DNA from: Chlorella sorokiniana
Lineage: Eukaryota > Chlorophyta > Trebouxiophyceae > Chlorellales > Chlorellaceae
NCBI GenBank assembly: GCA_025917655.1
Contig: CP084616.1
Span: 1,674,001-1,738,000 of the forward strand
Reading direction: 5' to 3'
Length of the DNA: 64,000 nt
Part shown: piece after piece, positions 36,801-47,154 of the stretch
Position numbering within the stretch: the stretch's first letter is position 1
Layout of the letters: each line of letters begins with the position of its first letter
The notes under the pieces: generated by a model
What the model was told of the DNA's origin: nothing
The model's database searches: none
Seen by the model: only the letters and a program-made list of their open reading frames with translations
Position numbers and translations under genes: made by a program

Positions 36801-39700
36801 ACCCCGCGCTGGGCCAGCAGCTTGCTGCGCGGCGCGCCAACAGCCCGCGGTGGCTTCCACGCTGCGTTCTGGCGCTCTGCCAGTCGCCTGCCTCATCATG
36901 CTGGGATGTTGTTTGTACCGCAGGCAGATGCTGGGAATGTCGCGGGACGACATGATGATCAAGATGGTGACCAAGACGCTGACGCGGTGCGGTGCCACCA
37001 GTGCCCCAGCTTCTGCTGGCTGTCCTCGCCGCTTCCGCGCACCTGCCGTCCTGCGCGTGCGGCCGGAAAGAATGCAGAAGCACCGATTGCCGTTTGTCCC
37101 GCCTCTCTTATGTCTCCTCTCACTCCTTCCTCCCTGGCCCCCCATCCTCCTGCACTTCAACCTGCAGCGCCGCTGTGTGGCCCTTTGGACGGGAGACCAT
37201 TTCGCTGCTGAGCAAGGAAGAGTTCATGGCGACGCACGCGCATCTGGTGCAGGTGCGGGGCCGCGGCGGTACAGGAGTGGTACAGGGACGGTATCTTCAG
37301 ATGTGCAGGGGTTGGGAGGAATGCAGCCAGGGCCAACTCTTGCAGCGTGCTGGCATCGCACAAGCCCCACTCTGCGGGGTGCTTGTGCTCGTAGCAGCCC
37401 CTGCCAGGCCCTGCCGACGGTGTCTTTGCCAGCAGGACGGCCGCCTGCTGCGCTCGTGCCATCCAAGCCTGCAGCTCTCGAGCGCTGCACCTGCTTCGCC
37501 ACGTCAAGCCACCACCGCTCGCCCGGGTCCCTGTTACAGGTGCTGGCGGTGGTGGCTCCCGACTGCGTCCCGGCCCTGCGTGGCCCCCTGGAGGCAGCCC
37601 TGAGGCGAGCCCCCACTGTGCATGCTGTGCCCCGCTGGCCGCCTAGCCGCACGCGGCCTGCCGCTGCGTAGCGCTGCTGTGTGGCTTGCTTCAATCCCCT
37701 CTGGTCTGTTGTTTCAAGCAGCAGCGCCGCTGCTCCTTTGCGCCTCCTTTCCTGAAAGTCAGCGCTTGTCCTTTTCTGGGTGTGCCCGCCTGCCCACTGC
37801 AGCCAGTCGCAGGATGTGGATCGCCCGGCCACCGCCGCAGCCGCCGAGGTGCTCGCCGGCCTGCTGGCGGTGCCCGCCACCTTGATGGCAGCGCCTGGGT
37901 TCAGTGGGTTGGGCCCGCGCTGCGGCAGGCGCTGGCGGCGGCGCCGCTGGGTGAGCTGACGTGTGGGCGGCAGGAGGCCTCAGCTGCTCCTTTTACCGCC
38001 GCCTTCTGCACGGCTCGCTATGCACAGAGGGACCCCTTGCCCTGCTTTCCGTCACATAATGACGCATGCAAGCTCGCTGCTCATGCCTGTCCAGGGACGC
38101 TCTCAGTTTCTCGTTTCACGGTTTCATTTGTTTCCCTCCCCCGCTCCCAGAGAACCTGGACCTGTGGAGCTCCTGCACGCTGCGCTACGCTGGGCACCAC
38201 CTGGCGGTCGCTGAGCTGGGGGCGCCGCGCAGCGCGCGCAGCGTGGCGACGCCCCCTCCCCCTGCAGCAGCTGCTGGATGCCGTCGCGGAGCCGCTGCCC
38301 GAGGGTGAGCCTGTCCGAGCCTTTTTCAAGTGTTCTCGGTGTCAAGTTTGCTGGCACGCGATGCCGGTATGGCAGCGACGTGCCTGCACCGCGAAGCCTC
38401 TTTGGGAAGGTGTTATGCCTCCTCGCCTTCCACTGGACCCCACGGACCCCTGTGCCCATGCCCCTCCCCCTGCCCCGCCTGTGCAGGCGCCACGTCGGCA
38501 CAAGTCTGCAAGCGCCTCTCCTCCCTGCTGCTGCTGACAGCTGAAGTGGCCACCGCCACCGGCACCGCGCGACCGCCGCGCCTGCTGCGCCGCTTGCAGG
38601 CAAGCTGCGGGCTGGGGGCTGGCTGTATGGGGAGCGCGGCAGCAGGCTGCCCGCTACCCATACCATCTGGCCTGGTTGCGTGTTCAACATACGCCTGCTG
38701 TTTGTTTGCTATCTTTGTTAGGAGTTTGCCTTCAACTGTGACACCTGCTCCCTCCAAGCCTACGCTTGCCGGCTTTCAATTGACCCGCGGCTCTACTGCC
38801 CCCGGCAGGCCCGCTTGCTGGCTGAGCTCCCATCTCTGCCCGCCCTGCCCGGCGAGAATGTGCGGCTGGCGGCGGCGCAGCTCTCCGCCTTTGTGCCTTG
38901 CTCCATTCTGGAGGCTGAGGAGGAAGGGGAGGGGCCCGCCGCTGAGGCAGAGGTCGGTGGCGGCAGCGAGGGCGGCCGCGGCGGAAACGCAACCGCCAAC
39001 GGCGGCAGCGGTGCCAACGGCAACGGCAACGGCGGCAGCGACGCCGAACTCGTGGTCGTGGAGGCGCCGCCCCGCAGCGGCGGCAGCAGCGCGTCGTTCG
39101 AAGCGCTCCCTGCTGGTGAGCGCTCAGCGCCACGGCTGCGCCCGCCCGCTGCTCCCTCCTCTGCATTGCACTCGCCCTTGCCCTTGCTTCACGCCCACGC
39201 TGCTGCGATGCACCTCGCTGCCCCTCGCCCGCTGACACCCCGGGCGTCGCCGGTCGGCCCCTCCTGCCTCACCAGGCGCGGGCAGCAGCGACGCGCTGCT
39301 GCTGCTGCCATGCTCCTGCGGCGCGCTGCGGCGGGCAGCGGCGGCGTACCTGGATGACCTTGTGGAGCAGGTGTGTGTGTGGTGGGGAAGGGGAGTGTGT
39401 GTATGTGTGGGGGGGACAGGCGCTTGGTGGCGGCATTGCTGTGTACTGCTGTGTAATACTGATTGTGCAGCCACCAGATGTGCACATGCACCAGCGGCAG
39501 GGTTGCTGGGAGTGTGAGTTTGTGTGTCCAATGTGGGGCGGGAAGGGGAAGGGGAAGAGGCACGCGGGCCGCCGCCGATTTACAGAGGGTCCGAGGGATG
39601 GCGGTTCCGTGCGCGTGCTCCCAATCAGAAACGCTGCTGATGCGAGCGCCTGACACACTGCGGGCTGGCTCTTTCGCTCCCTTCATCCTCCTCTTCTTTG

Positions 39701-39731
<31 letters not shown>

Positions 39732-42700
39732 ACCACCTAAATATAGTTTGACCGAAGCGTGGACCAAATGTTTGTGGCTCTGCGGCTTGGGAGGGCGGCG
39801 GACCCCGCAGCACCCCTGGAGGCAGCGGCGCCGCCACGCCGCCCCCGCCCTCCCTGTGGCCACGCCGCCGCTGGACGCTGCAGCGCTCGCGGCGGCTGCT
39901 GCCCGCGCGGTTGCTGCAGCGCAGGGCGGGCGGGAGGCTTCGGCAGCAACTACTGAAGCGGAGATGGCGGAGGCAGCCGCCGAGCTGGATGGCAACGACG
40001 GCGCTTCCGAGCAGGGGCGGGAGGGGGCGCGGCGACAGCGCTGATGAGCGAAGACGAAGGGGTGATGCTGGAGAGCCCTCGCGCCGTGGAAGCGGCGGCG
40101 GCGGCTGCGGCGCCCAGCGGCGGCGCAGCGGCGGTCAAGGGCAGCCCAGAGTATCAGGCCGGTGAGTGTGGTGACCTGGCGGCGGTCCGCCTTTTGGGGG
40201 GCGGCTCGCTGGCTCTGCTGACCTGGCGCCTGCATGTCTGGCTGCAAGCCAGGGCCACGTGCCTCCAGCCAGCATCCAGCCAGCATGTAGCCAGCGCGCC
40301 CCCTTCTGGCTGGCCTCCTCCCTCGTGACTTCCTTTCTTCCCTTCCTTTCCTCCCGCTCGCTGCAGCCGTGGCCCAGGTGTCCTTCACCGTGCAGCTGAT
40401 GGTGCAGGCGCTCAGCGGCGGCGAGGGCCCCTGCCTGGCCGCCTGGCTCGCCCGCATGCTGCGCTCCCTGCTGCGCCTGCAGGCACGCCGCCGCCCGCTG
40501 CCTTTTGGGCTGCGTTCCCTGTGAATGGCCTTGCTCGATCAGCGGCCGCGCCGCACTGCCGTCCGGCTGCCCTGCTGCCCACGCAACGTCTCGGCAGCTT
40601 GCCGGGCACGGGGCAGTCCGGCAGCCGTGTTCACCTGCCGCCGCCGCCCGCTCGCGCCGCCCCCGCCCGCCGCCCGCAGGAGGTGATCCCCTCGGAGCTC
40701 CAGTTTGTGTCTCTGGAGGCTCGCAAGGCGCTGGTGTGCTTTAAGTACCTGCCCCTGCCGCAGCCGCTGGTGGGCGGCGTGCTGGCCACCTTGGAGCAGG
40801 CGAGCTGAGCGGGAGGGGGGGGGGGGGGGGCACCAGTCCCAGCCGGCGGCGTCAGCGGAGGCTGGGCTGCGATGGCGTTGCTCGCCGGGCGCGGGATGCG
40901 AGGGTGGCGGGGTTTCCTGGAACGGCGGGCCGTGTGTGGGCTGGTTACTGGGAGGCGGGCTGGTTACTGCCACTGCGTTTTGCTGCCGGGGTTGGCTTTG
41001 TGAGGGCGGCGCGGAAGCAGGGCTTTCTGTTCCGCTGTCGCCGCAATCTCCTGAGACCCAGCGTGCCCCCCCCTCCATTGCTCCGCAGGCCGCTGCCGCC
41101 GAGCTGTGGCCGGAGCGTGCCGCCGCGCTGCTTTTCGCCCAGTACTTCTGGTTCAGGTGCGCAGCGCTCGCTCTTGTTGCAGCCTTGCCCCGCTGCCGGC
41201 CGTGTGCCTCCTCGCCCTGGTTGCCTGGAAGGGGCCAAACGGAGGGGTCAATCCTATCTGCACTTGTCGGTACCACACCAAGCGCGATGCAAGCCAGGTG
41301 CTGATGACGCAACCAGCGCCCAACTTGCATCGCGCTTGGTGTGGTACCGGCAAGTGTAGACAGGATTGACTCCCCCGTCTGGCCCCTTACCTTTGACCCT
41401 GACTGGGCCGTGTCTATCGTAACTGACGCATCATGGATGAAGACAGAATGCCCGCATGCCGGCCGTCACAGGCAGGGCCGCCAAGGCCTTTGCTTCAACC
41501 AGGTCATTTTCCAGCTCGGCGAGTACTGTCTGCGCTTCGGAGAGTGATTTTTGCGTTTGGATGTTCATTGAAGGAAGGGCTCAAGTAGCTGGTGACGGGT
41601 ACGGCCAGCATCGCCGTTGATCAACGTTAGTCAATGGCGCTGCTGGCCATACCCTTTGCCAGCTACTTGAGCCCTTCCTTCAGTGAACCTTCGAAAGCAA
41701 GAACGAGCTGTCTGAAGCGCAGACAGTAACTGTTGAGCTGCAGAACGATCTGGCTGAAGCAAAGGCCTTGGCGGCCCTGCCCGTGACGGCCAGAATTCTA
41801 GCGTTCTGTCTTCATCAATGATGCGTCAGCTGCGATTGACATGGACTTGTCAGGGAGAAAGGGAAGGGCCCAAGCAGGGGAGTCAATGCTATCTTCCCTT
41901 GCGGTATGACACCGGGCTCGATGCAAGCCAGGTGTTGACGACGCAACCCCCAACTTGCATTGTGCTTGGTGTGTTACCGGCAAGTGGAGATAGGATCGAC
42001 TACCCCGTTTGGCCCCTTCCCTTTGTCCCTGACTGGTCCGTGTCTATCGCAGCTGACGTATCATGGGTGAAGACAGAACGCTAGAATTCTGGCCATCACG
42101 GGCAGGGCTTCCAGGGCCTTTGCCTCCGCCAGATCGTTTCACATCTCGGCGAGGACTGTCTGCGGTTCAAACAGCTCGGTCAGGCTCTTGAAAAGCTCAC
42201 TGAAGCAAGGGTTCAAAGAGCTTGTGATGGGTTGATCAACAGCGCTGCTGGCCATACCCATCACAAGCCTCTTGCACTCTTGCTTCAGTGAGCTTTTCAA
42301 GAGCTTGACCGAGCTGTTTGAACCGCAGACAGTGCTCGCTGACCGTCCAAAACGATACGGCGGAGGCAAAGGCCCTGGCAGCCCTGCCTGCGACGGCCAG
42401 CATGCTTGCGTTCTGTCTTCATTCCATTGCCACTAGCGCTAGCTGCGATACTGAATCTTGCCTGTTGTATCCCCCCCCCCCCGCCCAGGCACACGTTCCT
42501 GCTGGGCGCTGAAGGCACGGCGAGGGTGCAGGTGAGCAACAGAGCTGGTCGCCAGCCCGCCCTGCGCTGCCGCTGGCCACCCCGGCGCTGCGGGGGCTGC
42601 TCGGGAGGCTCGGCAACACCGCCTGCTGCCGCTTACGCCTGCACTTCATGTCTTTACTGCTCCGCGGCCGCCACAGGCCCTCGTTTGCGCCATGCTGGCG

Positions 42701-44262
42701 GATGCCAAGCTGGAGGTGCGGGAGATGGCGGCGACCACGCTGAGCGGTGAGCTGGCGCCAGCGGGCGCGTTCAAGTCGGCACACCGACTGTTGACCGGCT
42801 TTGTTTGTTGCCCCGGCTGCTGGGACTGCGCGGCTCGGGCGCAGCAAGGCACCCCTTGCCGCTTGCATTGGTGCTCTGAAAGCCGCTTGGCTCGTTGGTC
42901 GACGTCTTTGCAGGCCTGACAGAACGGGCCTTCCCTTGATTTCTTCCATCCTTCAACGACTGTCGTGCATTGTCTGCCGCCGTGCAGGCCTGATCAAGGG
43001 CCTGTCGGAGGCACAGGCGCGCAGCTGCGCCAGCGCTTCATTGACCAAGCCCTGCAGCTCTTCCCCGCCAGCAAGCGGCGGCGCACGGGCGGCGGCGGCG
43101 TGGCGGCAGGTGCGGCGGGCGGGGGTGCAGGCCGTTCCTGCTGTCGACTGCTGGCCGCGGGGCAGACACAGCGCAGAGCAGCACAGCGCAGACTTGGCGG
43201 CGTCGTCACTTAAGAATCACGGCTGGCACCCAACTGCCTCCCTGCCCCCTGCCGCTCCATTTCCGTCCTCTGCCACGCAGGCAAGGGCGCCAGCCTGGCG
43301 CAGCGTCACGCCGTGGTGCTGGGCCTCAAGGCCTTTGTGCTGTCGACCCCGTACGACGTCCCGGGTGGGTGGGGCCCACAGCTTCCGCGCAGCTTCCGGC
43401 TGGGGCGCCGACTCCCTTGCGGCCTTCGCTGGTGCCCCTGTTCCTCTGGAAGCCACGCCCCCTTGTGCCGGTCCCTCCCCACTCCTCTCCTCAATGCACT
43501 GTCAGGACAGCGCTGGAGTTCCACAGACCCCGACCCCTTCCCCCACACTCACACCCACACACACGCGCCCCCCCTCTCGCAGCCTGGCTGCCGGGCGTGC
43601 TGATGGCGCTGGTGCGGCTGGCCCCGGAGCCGCCGCCGCTGCGCTCGTCGGTGACCAAGGCGCTGGCGGAGTTCCGGCGCACGCATGAGGAGGCGGGGCT
43701 CAACGAGGTGGGTGTGGTGTGGTGTGGTGGTGGTGGTGGTGTGGGTTTGGGTGTGGGTGTGGGTGTGTCGGGGGGGCTGGCGGGCGCGTGGGGTTCTCTC
43801 GTGTTAGGATTGGTTTTGTTGGAGGGAGGGCTTGTGTGCTCTCGACGGGGCGAGCAGACAGCCCGCGGCGGTGCCGCCCTTCGCTGTGGGTTGGATGATG
43901 GGAGATGCATGACTGCGATGGGGCCCTGCCAGCTCTGATCGCCAAAAAGTGTCGAACAGGGTGGCCTTCCCTGTGAAGGCTCCTCTCCTCTTCCAGTACA
44001 TTCCCACGTGTGCTCCACGCCCCTATCCCTCTCTCCCTCCCCGACCGTGTTTGTGCGCGCCGCCCCCCCCCCCCCCCCGCTCCCTGTCACCCCTCCCCTT
44101 GTTGTGAAAACCCGAAAACCGACGCAAGCTGTGCCCCTGTAGGTGCGTGAGGCGCTGAGCGAGGAGCAGTGGGAGGCGATACGGGACGTGGCCTCCCGGC
44201 CTCCTACTTTGTGTGAGGAGCCCAGGAGGAGGAGTCTGGCAAGCTGCGGTGCAGCTGCTTGA
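24815..44262 (+). CDS. PSME4: Proteasome activator PA200/BLM10 (PSME4)
   Basis: HEAT-repeat solenoid that caps the 20S proteasome, mostly in the nucleus. About 45 exons over 19.4 kb. Exon 1 (24815-24875, MVACVWNDWLPAEQAAEIRA) joins in phase to 25126. Blocks in family order: TIPWRPFYDMLRRHG (26123 on), CRRFFPPGAAAEIWAELAP (26550 on), LVDWPALLPTLFTRFMWAFE (27300 on), FNAEQNSRSGCIAKAAVYLL (27737 on), AVVNLLEQYYHPSNSGRW (about 28050), an acidic Ser/Asp insert (28932-29060), ATLPGIDANDEPKSLAAFR (30187 on), WRRRRPRWLVAEKVFLNLEW (34315 on), ALHWRYRCIAECALCML (36051 on), LEVREMAATTLSG (42711 on) and HAVVLGLKAFVLSTPYDVP (43309 on). The final exon (44143 on) reads to 44262 in the carried frame; a one-base slip near 44200 would end it at 44216 with Pro-Ser-Tyr-Phe-Val. 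A second slip is near 29870. Exact edges of some middle exons are uncertain. Confidence 0.97.
28583..28604 (+). repeat. Poly-C run (22 nt) in a PA200 intron
   Basis: An uninterrupted C run lies in the intron before the exon beginning near 28660, within the pyrimidine-rich 3' part. Similar C runs occur in other PA200 introns at 39701-39717 and 44063-44078. Confidence 0.9.
29384..29464 (+). repeat. GT-rich microsatellite starting at a splice donor
   Basis: The exon encoding AYLAPDLVL ends at 29383, and the intron opens directly with an interrupted GT/TGG array of about 80 nt. The donor GT is the first unit of the array. Confidence 0.8.
33358..33429 (+). repeat. 29-bp tandem repeat, 2.5 copies, in a PA200 intron
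   Basis: Units at 33358-33386 and 33387-33415 start accgactgcctgttgtgata and differ at only two positions. A partial third unit runs from 33416 to 33429. The array is just upstream of the exon beginning near 33440 and may touch its acceptor region. Confidence 0.85.
41157..42486 (+). other. Large PA200 intron carrying the palindromic array
   Basis: The intron lies between the exon ending LLFAQYFWFR (41156) and the exon starting HTFLLGAEGTARVQ (42487). The protein runs continuously across it by comparison with the PA200 family, so the whole insert is intronic. It is one of the longest introns of this gene, and almost all of its length is the inverted array. Confidence 0.85.
41231..42445. repeat. 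Array of ~310-bp units in alternating orientation (fold-back-like element)
   Basis: Four palindrome centres lie at about 41309, 41626, 41941 and 42244. Centre 1 has 63-nt arms (41231-41293 and 41324-41386) around a 30-nt loop; the inner 33 nt differ at one site. Centre 2 joins arms of about 292 nt (41324-41615 and 41636-41927). Centre 3 has a 26-nt loop (41928-41953) closely similar to loop 1. Centre 4 joins arms from about 42066-42232 and 42256-42423. So one unit is present in alternating sense and antisense copies, diverged by some percent. No transposase or target-site duplication is seen. It could be a fold-back/MITE-like DNA element or a long-hairpin small-RNA precursor. Confidence 0.9.
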
Positions 44263-45057
44263 CCGCCAAGCTGTGGTGCAGCTGCCGTCCCGCCGAGCAG
44301 GCACGGCAACGGCAGGCTGCGGTCGTGCCTGCCCCTCCACCTAGACACCTTTGTGGCGCCTTGTTTCGTGTTTGAATCAAGCCCTCTTCTTTGTCCACTT
44401 CACCTTTTTCTAATCTCTTCTGCCGCATCTTTCGCCTTGCTTCCCGATCTGTTGCCCTGCCTCCCGGCCCACCGTGGGAGCGCTGCCAGCCTCATTGCCG
44501 CGTTGCTGTTGTTTTCCACCGCACTGCACCGCTCCAGCCACATCACATAGGGCCATGTAACATCCCCCACCCACCATGCTTTGCATGCGCAGCTTGATTG
44601 TGCTGGTCCGCGCCTCTTCCTGCCTCCTGCCTGTGACTGCCCTGCTGCTTACCACTTGGCTCCCCTGCGCGCTTCCCACGTCAGCGACTGGACGCTCATG
44701 TCGGCCGCTGCTGCCAGCACCGCAGCCGCTGAGGCCCGGCTGAAGCCACACCAACCAGGCTGCATGCAGGCTGCTGCCAGCACCACCGCCGCTGGTCGGG
44801 GTGAGCTGGGGTGCTTGAAGCGGGGGCGGCGTTGGCGAAGGCAGGTGTGGCGTCGCTGGCGTCCCGCCTGTACATTAACCTTGTCAAGAGCATTGGACAG
44901 TATAAAGATCGTTCGGTTATTGAAGGAAAAACGGATGGAACGCTTCGCAGTGTGGAAAACAACCAGCGACAGCCGGCATATGCAACCAGCAGGTGCGCCT
45001 TCCTGGCCAGCCGCCGTCAGGCAAGGAACAGTGGCCAAGTGAAAGCAGGGAAGGCGC
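44263..45057. other. Convergent intergenic region, PA200 / YjbQ
   Basis: This region contains the PA200 3' UTR, with TGTAA at 44556-44560, and the 3' UTR of the minus-strand YjbQ gene. A somewhat AT-richer stretch lies at 44860-44990. No gene is recognised. Confidence 0.5.
44556..44560 (+). terminator. TGTAA poly(A) signal of the PA200 gene
   Basis: TGTAA lies about 300-340 nt beyond the PA200 stop codon, on the coding strand. This is the expected green-algal polyadenylation motif. Confidence 0.5.
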
Positions 45058-46807
45058 TCAGCTGCTGCCGCCTCCGCTGCCGGCGGGCGCCGCTGCGGCT
45101 GCGCCAGCGGTGCCCACCACCTGCACCCCGACCGTGCGGGTGCGAGCTCCATCCAACTCCACCAACATGACAGACTGCCGGTGGGGGCAGGGGCGGGAGG
45201 GAGGGTGGGGTTAGTGAAGGAACGTAGGGATGGGCTGAGAAGGTGATGAGTTGGGTGGGGAGGGCAAATGGGGCTGGGGCATGTGAGCTGGGGGAGGGCG
45301 TGTCCGAGCAGTCCAGGCAAAGCAGGCCCCGTCAGAGCGCCCATGCGCCGCCCGTCTGTGCACGCTGCTCGAGCTGCACCCCCTGCACCTCAACCCCCAA
45401 CCACGCTCCCTCCGCACACCCACCCGTGGCTGCACAGCCGCACCCACCCACGGTCGTCCCTGCCCTGCCCCCCGCCCACCCACCCACGTGTGGCGCACAG
45501 CCGCACCCACAGGCGTCCCTGCCCCTGCCCCCTGCGGCCCCCCACCCCCTGCCAGGTGCCGAGGGCCAGCCCGCCTGTCCCTGCCCCCTGCTGCCCCGCC
45601 ACCCACCTGCCATGTGCCCAGGGCCAGCCTGCCACGCGTGATGGGGACCGTCTCGCTGTTGCCCAGCACCATGGACAGCAGGTGGGAGTGCGCGTTCTCG
45701 GGCTCCTGCGCCGCCCTGCGAACACACGGCACGCGGCGCCTGCTTGCGGCGGCCTGCTTGCGGCAACCAGCACACACCGCCCGGCGATGGCCTGCGCAGC
45801 GGCCCCCCCCTCCCCGGGGCAAGCAGTTGTGCGTCCTTGCGGCTACCGCCCGGGCTGCCGCCCACGCTGCCGCCGCGCCGCCGCTCACCAGGCCTGCCAG
45901 CCGCCGGGCCAGTTGGGGGCCTCCCGGTACTGCAGGTCGTTGTGCAGGTACGGCTCGCCCGGCGGGGCCAGCCTGCGCAGAAACTGCAGGCAGGCAAGAC
46001 GGCGGCCGGGGACGGGAGAGGTCGGCCCAGCAGCAGCCCAGCAGCAGCAGAAGGCACTGGGGGCAGCGGAGGGTGAGAGGCGTACCGTGTGCGGGCGCGG
46101 TGCACTGCGTTCTGAGGAGCCGGCACGGCAGCAGCGCCGCCGCGGAGGCCACCCACCCAGCCCCCTTCAAGCAAGCACCATGGCAGCGGTACTACAGCAG
46201 CGGCACCTGGCGAATGTCGTCCAGCAGGCGCGGCTCGCACTCGTTGATGGTGACGGCGGTGGTGGTGTGCCGGGAGAGCACGTTCACGAAGCCCTCTGCC
46301 ACGCCCAGCCGCTCCACCTCTGCCCGTATCTGCGGCCGACGGGAAGAGGGGCAGGCGGGCAGGCCGTGTTCATTGTCGCCGGGCACGCGGGATCGACACG
46401 AAAGCAATGCAAGGTGCAGATCGCAAGGGGTGGTTGAGATTGATTCAGGGAGGGAAGGAAACAGCCAAGGCGGATCGTCAGACGAGCAGCAGAAACGGAG
46501 AGCTAGCAGGTGGTTGAGCGCAGGCACGAGCAACCTGCGGCGTGATGTCCACGATGTGAATCCCTGGCTTGGTCTCCAGCTGCAGCTCGGTGTAGTGGAA
46601 CACAGCGGGTGCGCCCACAGCCTGCTGCGTGGCAGCCGCAGCGCAGACCGCCAAGCCCGCTCGCTGCCGGCTGGCGGCGGCAGCAGCTGAGAACCTGGCG
46701 GTTGCGTTGCGGGCCGGGAGTGGCCGGCAAGCGTTGAAAGCACAGCACTGGGTCTTGGTTAAGGCGCTGGAGGCTGCAGCCGGGCTGCAAGTCGTTCGCG
46801 GGGTCAT
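45058..46807 (-). CDS. YjbQ/UPF0047 family protein with N-terminal leader
   Basis: Single-domain protein of the YjbQ family, for which weak thiamine-phosphate synthase activity has been reported. Five exons: 46807-46533, an Ala/Arg/Ser-rich leader of about 65 residues and then [20 protein letters not shown]; about 46329-46208, [20 protein letters not shown] with [10 protein letters not shown]; about 45987-45890, [20 protein letters not shown]; about 45717-45607, [20 protein letters not shown] then [12 protein letters not shown]; and 45171-45058, [20 protein letters not shown] then an Ala/Gly/Ser tail and stop. All the family blocks, including the His-Thr-Thr-Thr-Ala and Glu-Pro-Glu-Asn motifs, are intact and in phase. 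The leader looks like a plastid or mitochondrial transit peptide, which bacterial YjbQ lacks. Confidence 0.95.
45547..45625 (-). repeat. Duplicated exon-4 end in the YjbQ gene
   Basis: The last bases of exon 4 (encoding LALGTWQ, donor at 45606-45605) recur with few changes about 55 nt into the following intron (about 45575-45547), again including a CTGGCAGG boundary. It gives a decoy copy of the exon end. Confidence 0.7.
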
Positions 46808-47154
46808 CGCGCGAGCTGCAAGGAGCGCAGCAGTCGATGCAAGGGTTACAAATTATTACACACGTCTCATGGAAGCAAGCGGCATCCCGCATTGTAAACT
46901 CTTGCAGGCCCTCATCTCGCCCCGCCCGCCTGCCTGGCGCCAGCACCCTGCCTATCGCTGTACCTCTGCGATGCGATGCAGTCACTTACAGTTCAGGAGC
47001 ATTGAAGTAATTCTGATTCAAGTAAACTGCAGGAATTGCAACAAAACTGAAGCCAATGAATGTCAAGGCTTGTAGACTGGGTCTCCTGCTGGCAGCTCTG
47101 CCGCACGCCGCTGCTGCCGGCCACGCACCGCCGTGCCCTCTGGGGGTGTTGGAT
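46808..47154. other. Intergenic, YjbQ promoter and 3' end of unknown gene
   Basis: AT-richer than its surroundings. A minus-strand TGTAA (TTACA at 46986-46990) lies about 165 nt after the stop of the gene at 47155, a fitting poly(A) signal. The rest should hold the YjbQ promoter. Confidence 0.5.

Noticed and set aside
41231-42445. Reading the inverted array as a complete autonomous transposon
   Set aside because: No transposase, reverse transcriptase or target-site duplication is visible, and the outer ends are not a clean pair of terminal repeats.
46986-47100. Minus-strand open frame with a membrane-like segment (FIGFSFVAIPAVYLNQNYF)
   Set aside because: It lies just after the stop at 47155, contains the TGTAA signal of that gene's 3' UTR and has no acceptor or start of its own. 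It is most likely chance reading of AT-rich UTR.
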